From G963677325 sp963677325 (GTDB taxonomy: Bacteria > Bacteroidota > Bacteroidia > Bacteroidales > Prolixibacteraceae), in NCBI GenBank assembly GCA_963677325.2, contig CAXXGM010000014.1:62001-126000 (forward strand): a DNA stretch of 64,000 nucleotides, given 5' to 3'. The notes beneath the pieces were generated by a model. The model was not told the DNA's origin. It did not search any database and saw nothing but the letters and a program-made list of their open reading frames with translations. The translations under genes and the position numbers were made by a program. Below are positions 44,273 through 52,853 of this stretch, piece by piece (the first letter of the stretch is position 1; every line of letters starts with the position of its first letter).

Positions 44273-45583
44273 TTACCAGATTATCTGAATAAATCCCTTT
44301 TTCTTTCTGTGTTCACCATCACGTCCCTGGGCGTCTACCACATAAAAATAAACTCCCGGTGAAGCTGGTTTATCCCCAATTCGGCCATTCCAGGCAGCAA
44401 TTTCAGAATCTTCAGGAATATAGTCATTCCTATAAAAATGATGCACCGAATTCCCCCAACGATTAAAGATCTGAAAATCCAGAGATTTAAGGGATCTGGT
44501 TTTTATAATTAAAATGTCATTGATCCCATCGCCATTAGGTGTAAAGACCGGTGCCACCTTGACCAGTGACGTATCCACGACAATGTAATTTTTCAGATAA
44601 AATGTATCGCGGCAGGTAAAATTGGCTGTTTCTTTCGCCGCCACTAATTTGACCATGTAGCGTCCTGAATTTTCATAGGTATAAACAGGATTCTCATCGT
44701 AAATTGTAATCAGGATTGAATCTTTCTTCCCGGCTACGGAACTTTGATCATCAATATCTTTCCTGTCCTTGAATAAATACCACTCGTATTTATCAGCATC
44801 TGCATTTTCAGACTGATTATGGAATTCAATTTTTACCGGAGCCTCCGGGTATGCATACTGGGGATCTGACTTTTGATCAGTGCTCCAGGAGAATCCGGAT
44901 TTAGGAACAATGGATTCATAGGTAACCTCTGCAAAATCACTACAACCTGACCGGTTTGTCACTTCAAATCTGTAAACACTGTTTTTTGATGGAGGAGGAC
45001 TCACCTGTGAATTCTGAATTGCGGCAATTACCTTATTATCAGATGTCCAAAGATATTTAAAATCAGGATTAACTGAAATCAACTGTTTTGTTCTCAAATC
45101 ATAATATTGGAGAACGGGACCTGATACCGATCCCTGAAGCAGAAATGATTCACAGGATGATTCAGTTATTGCTGCCGTGGATTGAACCCATGAATTAAAT
45201 ACCCATGCCCGGAATAAATAATCATTCCCGGAATCATTGAATCTGACACGGTATCCTCCATCGGCTAATCCGGTCAAAGAAGAAGAAACGGCGCTCTCAG
45301 CAATAATAAAATCAAAATTACCTGTTGAAGGATTGTACTTTTCCCATGTAAAAGTAACAGTCGGACCCGATGAAACAGCAGTTAATGATCCATTCTGATG
45401 TTCCCTAACTCCGCAGAAGTAGTAAATCCTGTCGTTTGGTGTAAAGACCGGATAAGAAGTCATCTCAGAAAAAGAAGCAGTTGGTGCTGATAACGATTGA
45501 GCTTCAATTCTTTCCTGAAGAAAGAAAATCAAAGAAAAACTACCCCAAAAAAACAATCTTCTTAAATGAATTATTCTCATCAA
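44273..45583 (-). CDS. T9SS type B (gliding-motility C-terminal domain) secreted protein
   Basis: 436 aa with N-terminal signal (LFFWGSFSLIFFLQERIEAQ). The middle consists of Ig/PKD-like beta domains (PVKIEFHNQSENADADKYEW, NPVYTYENSGRYMVKLVAA). The C-terminus is the gliding-motility-associated domain: APVFTPNGDGINDILII, FQIFNRWGNSVH, AWNGRIGDKPASPGVYFYVV. This domain directs export by the type IX secretion system, so the cell must have one. Probably a surface adhesin or structural protein. Confidence 0.87.
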   Translation of the reverse strand: MMRIIHLRRLFFWGSFSLIFFLQERIEAQSLSAPTASFSEMTSYPVFTPNDRIYYFCGVREHQNGSLTAVSSGPTVTFTWEKYNPSTGNFDFIIAESAVSSSLTGLADGGYRVRFNDSGNDYLFRAWVFNSWVQSTAAITESSCESFLLQGSVSGPVLQYYDLRTKQLISVNPDFKYLWTSDNKVIAAIQNSQVSPPPSKNSVYRFEVTNRSGCSDFAEVTYESIVPKSGFSWSTDQKSDPQYAYPEAPVKIEFHNQSENADADKYEWYLFKDRKDIDDQSSVAGKKDSILITIYDENPVYTYENSGRYMVKLVAAKETANFTCRDTFYLKNYIVVDTSLVKVAPVFTPNGDGINDILIIKTRSLKSLDFQIFNRWGNSVHHFYRNDYIPEDSEIAAWNGRIGDKPASPGVYFYVVDAQGRDGEHRKKKGFIQIIW

Positions 45584-45712
45584 AACAGATCTTCATTTAT
45601 TATAATACAATTATACAAATAATCTCATAAGCTTTCTTCAATTTATTTCTGTTTCAGCTTCTGATTTAGGAATTATTTATCTTTTAAAGGTGACTATTAT
45701 CTCCATTCAGGC

Positions 45713-45720
45713 TATCTTTG
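45713..45720 (+). promoter_or_regulatory. -7 element upstream of the UvrD-type helicase gene
   Basis: TATCTTTG fits TAnnTTTG. It covers the TTG at 45718 that could be read as a start, which moves the likely start to the TTG at 45736. The -33 position reads TGA rather than TTG, so the promoter is imperfect. Confidence 0.5.
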
Positions 45721-45735
45721 CGGATAAAAAATAAT

Positions 45736-48042
45736 TTGTACAAATATCTTGAAAATCTGAACAGTGCCCAACGCGAAGCTGTAATAAATACAGAGGGACC
45801 CTCCCTTATTATCGCAGGTGCAGGATCCGGCAAGACGCGGGTGCTTACTTATCGTATTGCTCATTTACTGAATAAAGGAGTTTCTCCTTCCTCTATTCTG
45901 GCCCTCACTTTCACGAACAAGGCAGCCCGCGAAATGAAGGAACGCATTGCTTCAGTCGTAGGGGACGATATATCCCGGCATCTCTGGATGGGCACATTTC
46001 ACTCCATTTTTTCAAAAATACTCCGGTTCGAGCATGAAACGATAGGTTATCCCTCCAGCTTTACTATTTACGATACTCAGGATTCAAAAAGCCTCATCAG
46101 GACGATCATCAAAAGCTTTAATCTGGAAGATAATACCTATAAGCCGGGACTTGTTATGAACAGAATATCCACGGCCAAAAACAATCTGGTCACTCCGGCA
46201 GCCTATTTACAGAATCCTCAGTTTAAAGAAGCAGATCAGGCGGCAAGGATTCCCCGCATGGGAGAAATTTATAGTGAATATGCCAGACGTTGCAGAAATG
46301 CCGGAGCAATGGATTTTGATGATCTTCTGCTCGTCACCAATATTCTTTTCCGCAATTACCCGGAGATACTTAAAAAATACCAGGACAAGTTTCATTATAT
46401 TTTGGTGGATGAATATCAGGATACTAACTTTTCGCAGTACCTGATAGTAAAAAGACTGGCAGAGAACCATCACAACTTATCTGTGGTAGGAGATGATGCA
46501 CAAAGTATATATTCTTTCAGGGGAGCAAGGATTGAAAATATTCTCAACTTCAAGAACGACTATCCTGATTATAAAGTTTACAAACTGGAACAGAATTACC
46601 GTTCCACGCAGTTAATTGTCAATGCGGCCAATAGCCTGATTGCAAAAAACAAGCATCAGTTGCAGAAGAATGTCTTTAGTGAAAATGATCAGGGAGATAA
46701 AATCAAAGTACTGAATGCCATTAACGAACAGGAAGAAGGATACCTTGTCGCAAATGAAATCTTTGACCGGAGAATGAGAGATTACGACAATTATTCTGAT
46801 TTCTCAATTCTTTATCGAACGAATGCCCAATCCCGTGTATTTGAGGAAGTACTTAGAAAAAAGAACATTCCTTACAAAATATTTGGCGGGCTTTCATTTT
46901 ATGACCGCAAAGAAATAAAGGATATCCTGGCTTATTTCAGATTGACAATTAATCCAAGGGATAATGAAGCATTCAAAAGAATCATCAACTATCCTGTCAG
47001 AGGTATTGGAGCAACTACAATGGGTCGACTTGAGGAGAACGCCGCAGTTCTGGGATTAAGTATCTGGGAACTGGCAACAGATCCGGAAAAGATGCACCAG
47101 GCAGGCATTAACGCGGGTACAATAAAAAAAATAGCTGAATTTACCGGATTGATAAATAGTTTTATTGCTGCTGCAGAATCCTCGGAGGCTTATACCATGA
47201 CTAACCAAATAGCTTCTGAAACAGGCATTCTCAAGGAGCTTTATCACGACAAATCTCCTGAAAACGTCAGCCGTTACGAGAATACCCAGGAGTTATTAAA
47301 TGCAGTACAGGAATTTTCATTGAATGCCACAGAAGAAGGACGGCCGGATACACTGGCTGAATTCATGCAGGATGTTGCTTTGCTGACCGATCAGGATACC
47401 GATAAAGGGGAAGATAAAGACAGAGTGACCTTGATGACCGTTCACTCTTCCAAAGGACTTGAATTCAAAAATGTTTTCATCGTGGGGCTCGAGGAAAATC
47501 TTTTCCCTTCCGGGTTTAACGGGACTCTTACTTTAACAGAACTCGAGGAGGAAAGAAGGCTCTTTTATGTAGCCCTGACACGTGCAAAAAACCAGGCATG
47601 GTTAACTTTTGCACAACAGCGGTTCCGCTGGGGAAAAGCAGAGTTTTGCAATCCAAGCCGTTTTATAGGTGAAATAGATCAGGAATATTTGAACCTTGCC
47701 AATAGCCGGTCTATTCCCATGTTCCGTAACAATGAAATCATTTCTGAAAATAAAAATCAACTGTATCAGAGAAACCAGGAATCAGGCAAAGCATCTTTGC
47801 GGACAATACCCCCTGGTCAGAGAATTCAGAACCGTCTCAGTACAGCTGAGAATTTCGAAGCAGACGATCCCGAAAGTATCCAGGTTGGTATGTTTGTTGA
47901 ACATCAAAGATTCGGCAGGGGAAAAGTCATTGACCTTGAAGGTGAAATGCCCGGGAAAAAAGCCAGGGTATTCTTTCCTAATGCAGGCGAAAAACAATTG
48001 CTTCTCAAATTTGCCAAACTAAAGATTTCAAATAATGAGTAA
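45736..48042 (+). CDS. UvrD/PcrA/Rep family DNA helicase with TTG start
   Basis: SF1A 3'-5' helicase of about 768 aa. No in-frame ATG exists near the 5' end; the TTG at 45736 gives (M)YKYLENLNSAQREAV, matching PcrA-type N-termini, while the TTG at 45718 is inside the promoter. Motifs: LIIAGAGSGKTRVL (Walker A), ILVDEYQDTN (Walker B), VVGDDAQSIYSFRGA, LEQNYRST, VTLMTVHSSKGLEF and LFYVALTRAKNQ. The C-terminal tail has the PcrA Tudor-like end (GMFVEHQRFGRGKVIDLEGE). Role: replication-fork maintenance and repair. Confidence 0.93.
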   Translation: MYKYLENLNSAQREAVINTEGPSLIIAGAGSGKTRVLTYRIAHLLNKGVSPSSILALTFTNKAAREMKERIASVVGDDISRHLWMGTFHSIFSKILRFEHETIGYPSSFTIYDTQDSKSLIRTIIKSFNLEDNTYKPGLVMNRISTAKNNLVTPAAYLQNPQFKEADQAARIPRMGEIYSEYARRCRNAGAMDFDDLLLVTNILFRNYPEILKKYQDKFHYILVDEYQDTNFSQYLIVKRLAENHHNLSVVGDDAQSIYSFRGARIENILNFKNDYPDYKVYKLEQNYRSTQLIVNAANSLIAKNKHQLQKNVFSENDQGDKIKVLNAINEQEEGYLVANEIFDRRMRDYDNYSDFSILYRTNAQSRVFEEVLRKKNIPYKIFGGLSFYDRKEIKDILAYFRLTINPRDNEAFKRIINYPVRGIGATTMGRLEENAAVLGLSIWELATDPEKMHQAGINAGTIKKIAEFTGLINSFIAAAESSEAYTMTNQIASETGILKELYHDKSPENVSRYENTQELLNAVQEFSLNATEEGRPDTLAEFMQDVALLTDQDTDKGEDKDRVTLMTVHSSKGLEFKNVFIVGLEENLFPSGFNGTLTLTELEEERRLFYVALTRAKNQAWLTFAQQRFRWGKAEFCNPSRFIGEIDQEYLNLANSRSIPMFRNNEIISENKNQLYQRNQESGKASLRTIPPGQRIQNRLSTAENFEADDPESIQVGMFVEHQRFGRGKVIDLEGEMPGKKARVFFPNAGEKQLLLKFAKLKISNNE

Positions 48043-48049
48043 TGGTTAA

Positions 48050-48072
48050 GGCTTTAGACTTAAGACTTTAGG
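48050..48072. repeat. Dispersed GGCTTTAGACTT repeat
   Basis: GGCTTTAGACTTAAGACTTTAGG, which is close to palindromic, starts the 339 bp intergenic stretch after the helicase gene. The rest of that stretch to 48310 is AT-rich with repeated GGTTAATG words and a second GGCTTTAG near 48120, and I see no gene in it. Confidence 0.45.
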
Positions 48073-48310
48073 AAAAAGGTGTGCGACTGTCGCCGATTAT
48101 TGGTTAATGAGTAACCCTCGGCTTTAGCCCAAGAGGTTAATGGTGAATGAAGTTAATTCTTTTAAAAACCTTATTTGTATTCATTTTTTTAACCTTAGTA
48201 GAAATGAAGAACCACCACAAAACCGACCTTATTACCTTCTTAGATATAACAATTAAAGGTTAATGGATAGCCCCCAAAGTTTCTCAACATGAACCGCTAA
48301 TCATTAAAGT

Positions 48311-48340
48311 TTGAATTCTCTATTAAAAATTTTAGCTTTG
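48311..48340 (+). promoter_or_regulatory. Promoter of DUF4290-murA operon
   Basis: TTG (48311-48313), a 19 bp spacer and TAGCTTTG (48333-48340) match the Bacteroidota consensus exactly, 41 bp before the ATG at 48382. Confidence 0.7.
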
Positions 48341-48381
48341 TATCAGGGAAAGAATGTTTAATTTTCCCTAAAAATAAAAAG

Positions 48382-49008
48382 ATGATTGAACAAGATTATA
48401 ACACCCAGCGTCAAAAAATGAAACTTCCTGAATATGGAAGGAACATTCACAAAATGGTTCAGCATATCATGGCCATAGAAGACCGTCAGGAACGTATGTC
48501 GGCAGTGAAAGCCATTATCGATGTGATGGGGACCATGTATCCTTACCTGAGGGATATCGCTGAATTTAAACATAAATTATGGGATCATATTGCCATTATT
48601 TCCGATTTCAAATTGGATATCGATTACCCGTATGATCCCCCAAAGCCGGAGACATTTACAGAAAAGCCCAAGCTGATACCCTATCAGCAGTCAGATATTG
48701 ATTATCGTCATTACGGTAAGATCGTCCAACAATTTATTGATGCCACTACCGGCATGGATGATGAAAACCCGGCAAAAAACACCAATATTGAATTGATTGC
48801 CAACCAGATGAAGAAATCATATCTTTTATGGAATAAGGATGCTGTTGATGATTCCAAGATTCTAAAAGATTTAAATGAGTTATCAAAGGGGAAACTTAAG
48901 CCTAAACCGGATTTACGTTTGCAGGAAGTAAATGAGATCTTTAAACCACAGAGCAAAAAGGGCAAAATAAGTTATATCCCATCTTCAAATCGTAAAAAAG
49001 AGAAATAA
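48382..49008 (+). CDS. DUF4290 family protein
   Basis: 208 aa. Begins MIEQDYNTQRQKMKLPEYGR and NIHKMVQHIMAIEDRQERMS, the DUF4290 signature found only in Bacteroidota. The basic C-terminal tail (QSKKGKISYIPSSNRKKEK) could contact nucleic acid or membranes. It sits 7 bp upstream of murA, an arrangement common in the phylum, so a link to cell-wall synthesis is possible but not shown. Confidence 0.87.
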   Translation: MIEQDYNTQRQKMKLPEYGRNIHKMVQHIMAIEDRQERMSAVKAIIDVMGTMYPYLRDIAEFKHKLWDHIAIISDFKLDIDYPYDPPKPETFTEKPKLIPYQQSDIDYRHYGKIVQQFIDATTGMDDENPAKNTNIELIANQMKKSYLLWNKDAVDDSKILKDLNELSKGKLKPKPDLRLQEVNEIFKPQSKKGKISYIPSSNRKKEK

Positions 49009-49015
49009 GATTTTT

Positions 49016-50320
49016 ATGGCACGATTTATTATTGAAGGGGGAAAGCGGCTCAAAGGAGAACTTACCCCCCAGGGAGCTAAAAATGAAGCATTACAAATAA
49101 TTTGTGCCACTCTCCTTACCGGCTGTCAGGTTTCTGTTTCCAATATACCCGAGATTCAGGATGTGATCAAGTTGGTTGAAATTTTAAAAGACCTGGGAAC
49201 CAAAGTAACTCATCGGTCTCATGGCCATTATACTTTTCAGTCCGATCAGATTAATATCGGTTATCTCTCAACCCCTGAGTTTTTCCATAAAGCAGCCAGT
49301 CTAAGGGGATCAATTATGATATTGGGGCCTCTTTTAGCAAGATTCGGAGAAGGTTGCATTCCTCAGCCCGGAGGTGATAAAATCGGCAGGAGAAGGCTTG
49401 ATACACATTTCAGAGGGTTTGAATTATTGGGGGCTGATTTCGAATTTGATCAGGCAGCGTCCTGTTATAAAATAAAAGCTAAAAAACTGACAGGCTGTTA
49501 CATGCTGCTGGATGAAGCCTCCCTTACAGGAACGGCCAACCTTATTATGGCAGCCACACTGGCAGATGGAATTACCACCATCTATAATGCGGCCTGTGAA
49601 CCTTACATTCAACAGCTTTGTAAAATGCTGATCACGATGGGGGCAAAAATCAGCGGGGTTGGATCAAATCTTCTGACCATTGAAGGAGTAACCTCTCTTC
49701 TGGGTTGTTCTCACACTTTGCTTCCGGACATGATAGAAGTAGGCAGTTTTATCGGACTGGCCGCAATGACAGCTTCAGAGATCACAATAAAGAACACAGG
49801 ATTTCAACACCTGGGTATTATTCCGGCCTCCTTTGAAAAGCTCGGGATCAGGATGCAGCGAATCAATGATGATATATTTATCCCTGCACAGGAACATTAT
49901 GAAATTGAATCATTCATCGATGGTTCAATCATGACTATTGCCGATGCTCCCTGGCCTGGTTTGACTCCCGACCTTCTGAGCGTTTTCCTGGTAATTGCCA
50001 CTCAGGCAAAAGGAAGCGTTCTGATCCATCAGAAAATGTTCGAGAGCCGCCTCTTCTTTGTAGACCGGCTGATGGACATGGGAGCAAAAATCATACTGTG
50101 CGATCCTCACAGGGCGACAGTGATTGGACTTGACAAATCTCCTTTACTCCGGTGCGCCAGGATGACATCACCGGATATCAGGGCCGGTGTAGCTCTTTTG
50201 ATTGCGGCACTTTCGGCAAATGGCACATCAACCATCGACAACATTGAGCAAATTGATCGTGGTTATGAAAATATAGATGTCCGCCTGAACGCAATTGGGG
50301 CCAACATTATTCGCCAATAA
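49016..50320 (+). CDS. murA: UDP-N-acetylglucosamine 1-carboxyvinyltransferase
   Basis: 434 aa, first committed enzyme of peptidoglycan synthesis (transfers enolpyruvate from PEP to UDP-GlcNAc). The substrate lysine lies in the loop PQGAKNEAL, and other family blocks are LGPLLARFGEG and RRRLDTHFRGFELLGA. At the position of E. coli Cys115 (motif GGC-IGAR) this enzyme has Asp121 (GGDKIGRRR, codon 49376-49378). That substitution prevents covalent attack by fosfomycin in other bacteria. It is co-transcribed with the DUF4290 gene and ends at a hairpin terminator. Confidence 0.97.
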   Translation: MARFIIEGGKRLKGELTPQGAKNEALQIICATLLTGCQVSVSNIPEIQDVIKLVEILKDLGTKVTHRSHGHYTFQSDQINIGYLSTPEFFHKAASLRGSIMILGPLLARFGEGCIPQPGGDKIGRRRLDTHFRGFELLGADFEFDQAASCYKIKAKKLTGCYMLLDEASLTGTANLIMAATLADGITTIYNAACEPYIQQLCKMLITMGAKISGVGSNLLTIEGVTSLLGCSHTLLPDMIEVGSFIGLAAMTASEITIKNTGFQHLGIIPASFEKLGIRMQRINDDIFIPAQEHYEIESFIDGSIMTIADAPWPGLTPDLLSVFLVIATQAKGSVLIHQKMFESRLFFVDRLMDMGAKIILCDPHRATVIGLDKSPLLRCARMTSPDIRAGVALLIAALSANGTSTIDNIEQIDRGYENIDVRLNAIGANIIRQ

Positions 50321-50340
50321 CTTCTGATTTGTTATTTTTT

Positions 50341-50371
50341 ATCAAAGAGGATGAACCCTCCTCTTTTTGAT
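50341..50371 (+). terminator. Rho-independent terminator of murA
   Basis: AAAGAGGA (50344-50351) pairs with TCCTCTTT (50359-50366) around a 7-nt loop, extended by ATC/GAT and followed by T-rich sequence. A TATTTTTG -7 element (50373-50380) follows at once and may begin the grpE-dnaJ transcript. Confidence 0.7.
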
Positions 50372-50502
50372 CTATTTTTGTAAATGGATTTTTTGTCAGA
50401 TAATCTCTTTATCTAACGTCAATTTGTCGCTCCCTGTTGTTTTGGCAAATTTTTTGAAGAATGATTTTATTGGCTACATATTATTTAAAAGAATTAAGAC
50501 AG

Positions 50503-51138
50503 ATGGTGAACAAAAGAGAAAACGAGGAAAATAATAACCGAAATCATCAGGAAAATAAGAGAAATAACTCGAATGAGGGATCAGTAAAAAAAGATTTGCA
50601 GGAAAATTCAGACGAACAATTGGAAATATCACCTGAAGCGGCGACTGAAGAATCCGAAGAAAAAGAAGAAAAGACAGCCACTTTTGAGACCATTGTGGCA
50701 GAACTGGAAAATAGTCTTGCTAAAATAAATGACAAGTATCTTCGTCTTTCAGCCGAATTTGACAACTACCGTAAACGCACCTTACGGGAAAAGATGGAAT
50801 TAACCCGTTCGGCCGGTGAATCGGTCATGCAAAATATTCTTCCCCTGATAGACGATGTGGAAAGAGCTGTTTTAGCAATGGAAAAAGGCCTTGATCTGGA
50901 AGCGACCAAAGAAGGTATAAAACTTATTAATAACAAATTCAAGGATTTTGCCAGTCAAAATGGTTTAAAGGAAATAGATGCTTTGGGAGAAGTTTTCAAT
51001 ACCGATTTGCATGAAGCAGTCACAAAAATACCTGCTCCCTCTGATGAAATGAAAGGGAAAATTCTGGATGTAATCCAAAAGGGATTTTATCTGAACGATA
51101 AGGTGATCCGGTTTGCCAAAGTGGTGGTTGGCGAATAG
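50503..51138 (+). CDS. grpE: GrpE nucleotide exchange factor
   Basis: Co-chaperone that releases ADP from DnaK. The start at 50503 (MVNKRENEENNN) is preferred to 50461. About 60 residues of disordered, charged N-terminus precede a long coiled coil (LENSLAKINDKYLRLSAEFD, NYRKRTLREKMEL). The C-terminal beta-wing has the family signature (FNTDLHEAVTKIPA and IQKGFYLNDKVIRFAKVVVG). It is the gene before dnaJ; dnaK is not in the window. Confidence 0.96.
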   Translation: MVNKRENEENNNRNHQENKRNNSNEGSVKKDLQENSDEQLEISPEAATEESEEKEEKTATFETIVAELENSLAKINDKYLRLSAEFDNYRKRTLREKMELTRSAGESVMQNILPLIDDVERAVLAMEKGLDLEATKEGIKLINNKFKDFASQNGLKEIDALGEVFNTDLHEAVTKIPAPSDEMKGKILDVIQKGFYLNDKVIRFAKVVVGE

Positions 51139-51160
51139 GGGCAGGGGGCCCCTGCCCTTT
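51138..51160 (+). terminator. GC-rich hairpin after grpE
   Basis: GGGCAGGGG (51139-51147) and CCCCTGCCC (51149-51157) are perfect inverse complements with a single-base loop centre, followed by TTT. It should terminate or attenuate between grpE and dnaJ. Confidence 0.6.
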
Positions 51161-51231
51161 GTAAATTACGAAAATTACGAATTACGAATCGAAGATCGGC
51201 GATAGCCAATTACGACTGGAAATAATGATTT

Positions 51232-51287
51232 GTAGAGACGCGATGAATCAGACGCGATAAATCAGACGCGATGAATCGCGTCTCTAC
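51232..51287. repeat. REP-like hairpin with three 14-bp AGACGCGATRAATC units
   Basis: GTAGAGACGCGAT (51232-51244) and ATCGCGTCTCTAC (51275-51287) are perfect inverse complements. Between and including them lie three tandem 14-bp units starting at 51236, 51250 and 51264. It lies just upstream of dnaJ, in its leader. Confidence 0.75.
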
Positions 51288-51301
51288 TCAAAAAACTAAA
51301 A

Positions 51302-52441
51302 ATGTCGAAAAGAGATTATTACGAAGTATTAGGAGTTAATAAAAATTCCAGCCCTGATGAGATAAAAAAGGCGTACAGGAAAAAAGCCATCCAATACCAT
51401 CCGGATAAAAACCCAGGAGATAAGCAATCCGAAGAGATGTTCAAGGAAGCTGCTGAGGCGTATGAAGTCCTGAGCAATCAGGAAAAGAGGCAGCGATACG
51501 ACCAGTTTGGCCATGCAGGCCTTGGAGGACAGGGCGGATATGGCGGGGCCAGAACCATGGACGATATATTCTCCATGTTCGGAGATATTTTCGGAAGCGG
51601 TGGATTTGGCGGATTTGGCGGCTTCAGTTCAGGAGGAAGAAGCCAGCGTGTCAATCATGGCTCCAATTTACGGGTAAAGGTATCCCTTGACCTGAATGAA
51701 GTGGCTCACGGAGCTGAGAAAAAATTAAAAGTAAAGAAATACGTCACCTGTAACGAATGTCACGGAAGCGGCGCTAAGGGGAGCAGCGGCTTTAAAACCT
51801 GTTCCACCTGCAGAGGTACCGGACAGGTAACGCGGATCAGCAATACCTTTCTTGGCCAGATGCAAACGACTTCGGCCTGCCCCTCTTGTGGAGGAGAAGG
51901 AAAAATCATTTCCGAAAAATGTGATGGATGTTATGGCGAAGGGATTGTGCTTGGAGAAGAAGTGGTCACTGTTAAGATTCCCGCCGGTGTTGGCGAAGGG
52001 ATGCAGCTGTCTTTAACCGGCAAGGGAAATGCAGCCAGGCGTGGTGGAATCCCGGGTGATCTGCTGATTTTAATCTCTGAAGAGGAACATCCCGAGCTCA
52101 TCCGCGATGAAAATGATTTAATCTATAATCTGTTCCTTTCATTCCCCGATATGGCTCTTGGCACTACCACTGAAATTCCGACCATCGATGGAAGAGTAAA
52201 GGTAAAGATTGAATCGGGAACACAACCTGAAAAAGTTCTTCGTCTCAGGGGGAAGGGCCTGCCGGATGTAAATGGCTATGGCAAAGGAGATTTGCTGGTT
52301 AAAATTCATGCCTGGGTTCCCACGAAGCTTACAGCAGAAGAGCGGAAAACCCTCGAAAAACTTCAAACCTCCCAAAACTTCGATTTCCCCGAAGGACAGA
52401 AAAAGAACTTCTTCGATAAAGTAAAAGATATGTTTGATTGA
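51302..52441 (+). CDS. dnaJ: Chaperone protein DnaJ
   Basis: Full-length type I Hsp40, 379 aa. The J domain has YRKKAIQYHPDKNPGD with the HPD triad, followed by a Gly/Phe-rich linker (FGSGGFGGFGGFSSGG). The zinc-binding domain has four cysteine repeats (CNECHGSG, CSTCRGTG, CPSCGGEG, CDGCYGEG), followed by the two C-terminal client-binding domains. It stimulates DnaK ATPase together with GrpE, encoded just upstream. Confidence 0.98.
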   Translation: MSKRDYYEVLGVNKNSSPDEIKKAYRKKAIQYHPDKNPGDKQSEEMFKEAAEAYEVLSNQEKRQRYDQFGHAGLGGQGGYGGARTMDDIFSMFGDIFGSGGFGGFGGFSSGGRSQRVNHGSNLRVKVSLDLNEVAHGAEKKLKVKKYVTCNECHGSGAKGSSGFKTCSTCRGTGQVTRISNTFLGQMQTTSACPSCGGEGKIISEKCDGCYGEGIVLGEEVVTVKIPAGVGEGMQLSLTGKGNAARRGGIPGDLLILISEEEHPELIRDENDLIYNLFLSFPDMALGTTTEIPTIDGRVKVKIESGTQPEKVLRLRGKGLPDVNGYGKGDLLVKIHAWVPTKLTAEERKTLEKLQTSQNFDFPEGQKKNFFDKVKDMFD

Positions 52442-52466
52442 ACGGAAAATTAAAACCAATATAGAG

Positions 52467-52493
52467 GGATGCTGCAAAGGCATCCTTTTTTTT
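52467..52493 (+). terminator. Rho-independent terminator of dnaJ
   Basis: GGATGC (52467-52472), a 7-nt loop and GCATCC (52480-52485) are followed by eight T residues. Confidence 0.85.
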
Positions 52494-52505
52494 TGTGAAA
52501 TACCG

Positions 52506-52618
52506 CGTGGCGGCTACTTATCATTAATGCTCCGCTGCCGCCACGATTGTATCGTGTGGCTCTATTTTCAAACAATATTGTCCAAAGTAATCTCATAAAC
52601 CCACGCGATACAATCGCG
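52506..52618. repeat. Nested REP-like inverted repeats
   Basis: CGTGGCGGC (52506-52514) pairs with GCCGCCACG (52537-52545). CACGATTGTATCGTGTGG (52542-52559) pairs at 16 of 18 positions with CCACGCGATACAATCGCG (52601-52618). This composite unit resembles a palindromic repeat pair with an AT-rich middle. Confidence 0.6.
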
Positions 52619-52783
52619 CAGGAGCCAGGGAAGCCAGGGATTTTCAAGGTGGCCGCAGGGGCGCTGATTGCCATTTACGAGCTGGTGGTAAGGATCATCC
52701 CTACCGTGGGAGATTATTCGGGGATATCGTGGGTAATTAAATGGCTGAAGAAAATCTCTGATACGATGAACGCCAGAAAATAA
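52547..52783 (+). pseudogene. Short hydrophobic protein remnant whose 5' end is replaced by repeat DNA
   Basis: The frame has only a TTG start inside the REP-like repeat. The conserved-looking part begins near 52645 (FKVAAGALIAIYELVVRIIP) and ends TVGDYSGISWVIKWLKKISD and TMNARK. I recall similar short Bacteroidota proteins of one membrane helix plus an amphipathic tail. The normal start codon and first residues are missing, so this looks like a gene truncated by the repeat, though expression from TTG is possible. A bidirectional terminator follows. Confidence 0.4.
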
Positions 52784-52801
52784 CCACGAATTATGAATTC
52801 A

Positions 52802-52832
52802 AAAAAACCCCGGACATCAAGCCCGGGGTTTT
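52802..52832. terminator. Bidirectional terminator between convergent genes
   Basis: AAAAACCCCGG (52802-52812) and CCGGGGTTTTT (52822-52832) are perfect inverse complements with a 9-nt loop, and A/T tracts make it work on both strands. It ends glnN on the minus strand and plus-strand transcription from the dnaJ side. Confidence 0.85.
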
Positions 52833-52853
52833 TCGTAATTTGTAATTCCTTTC

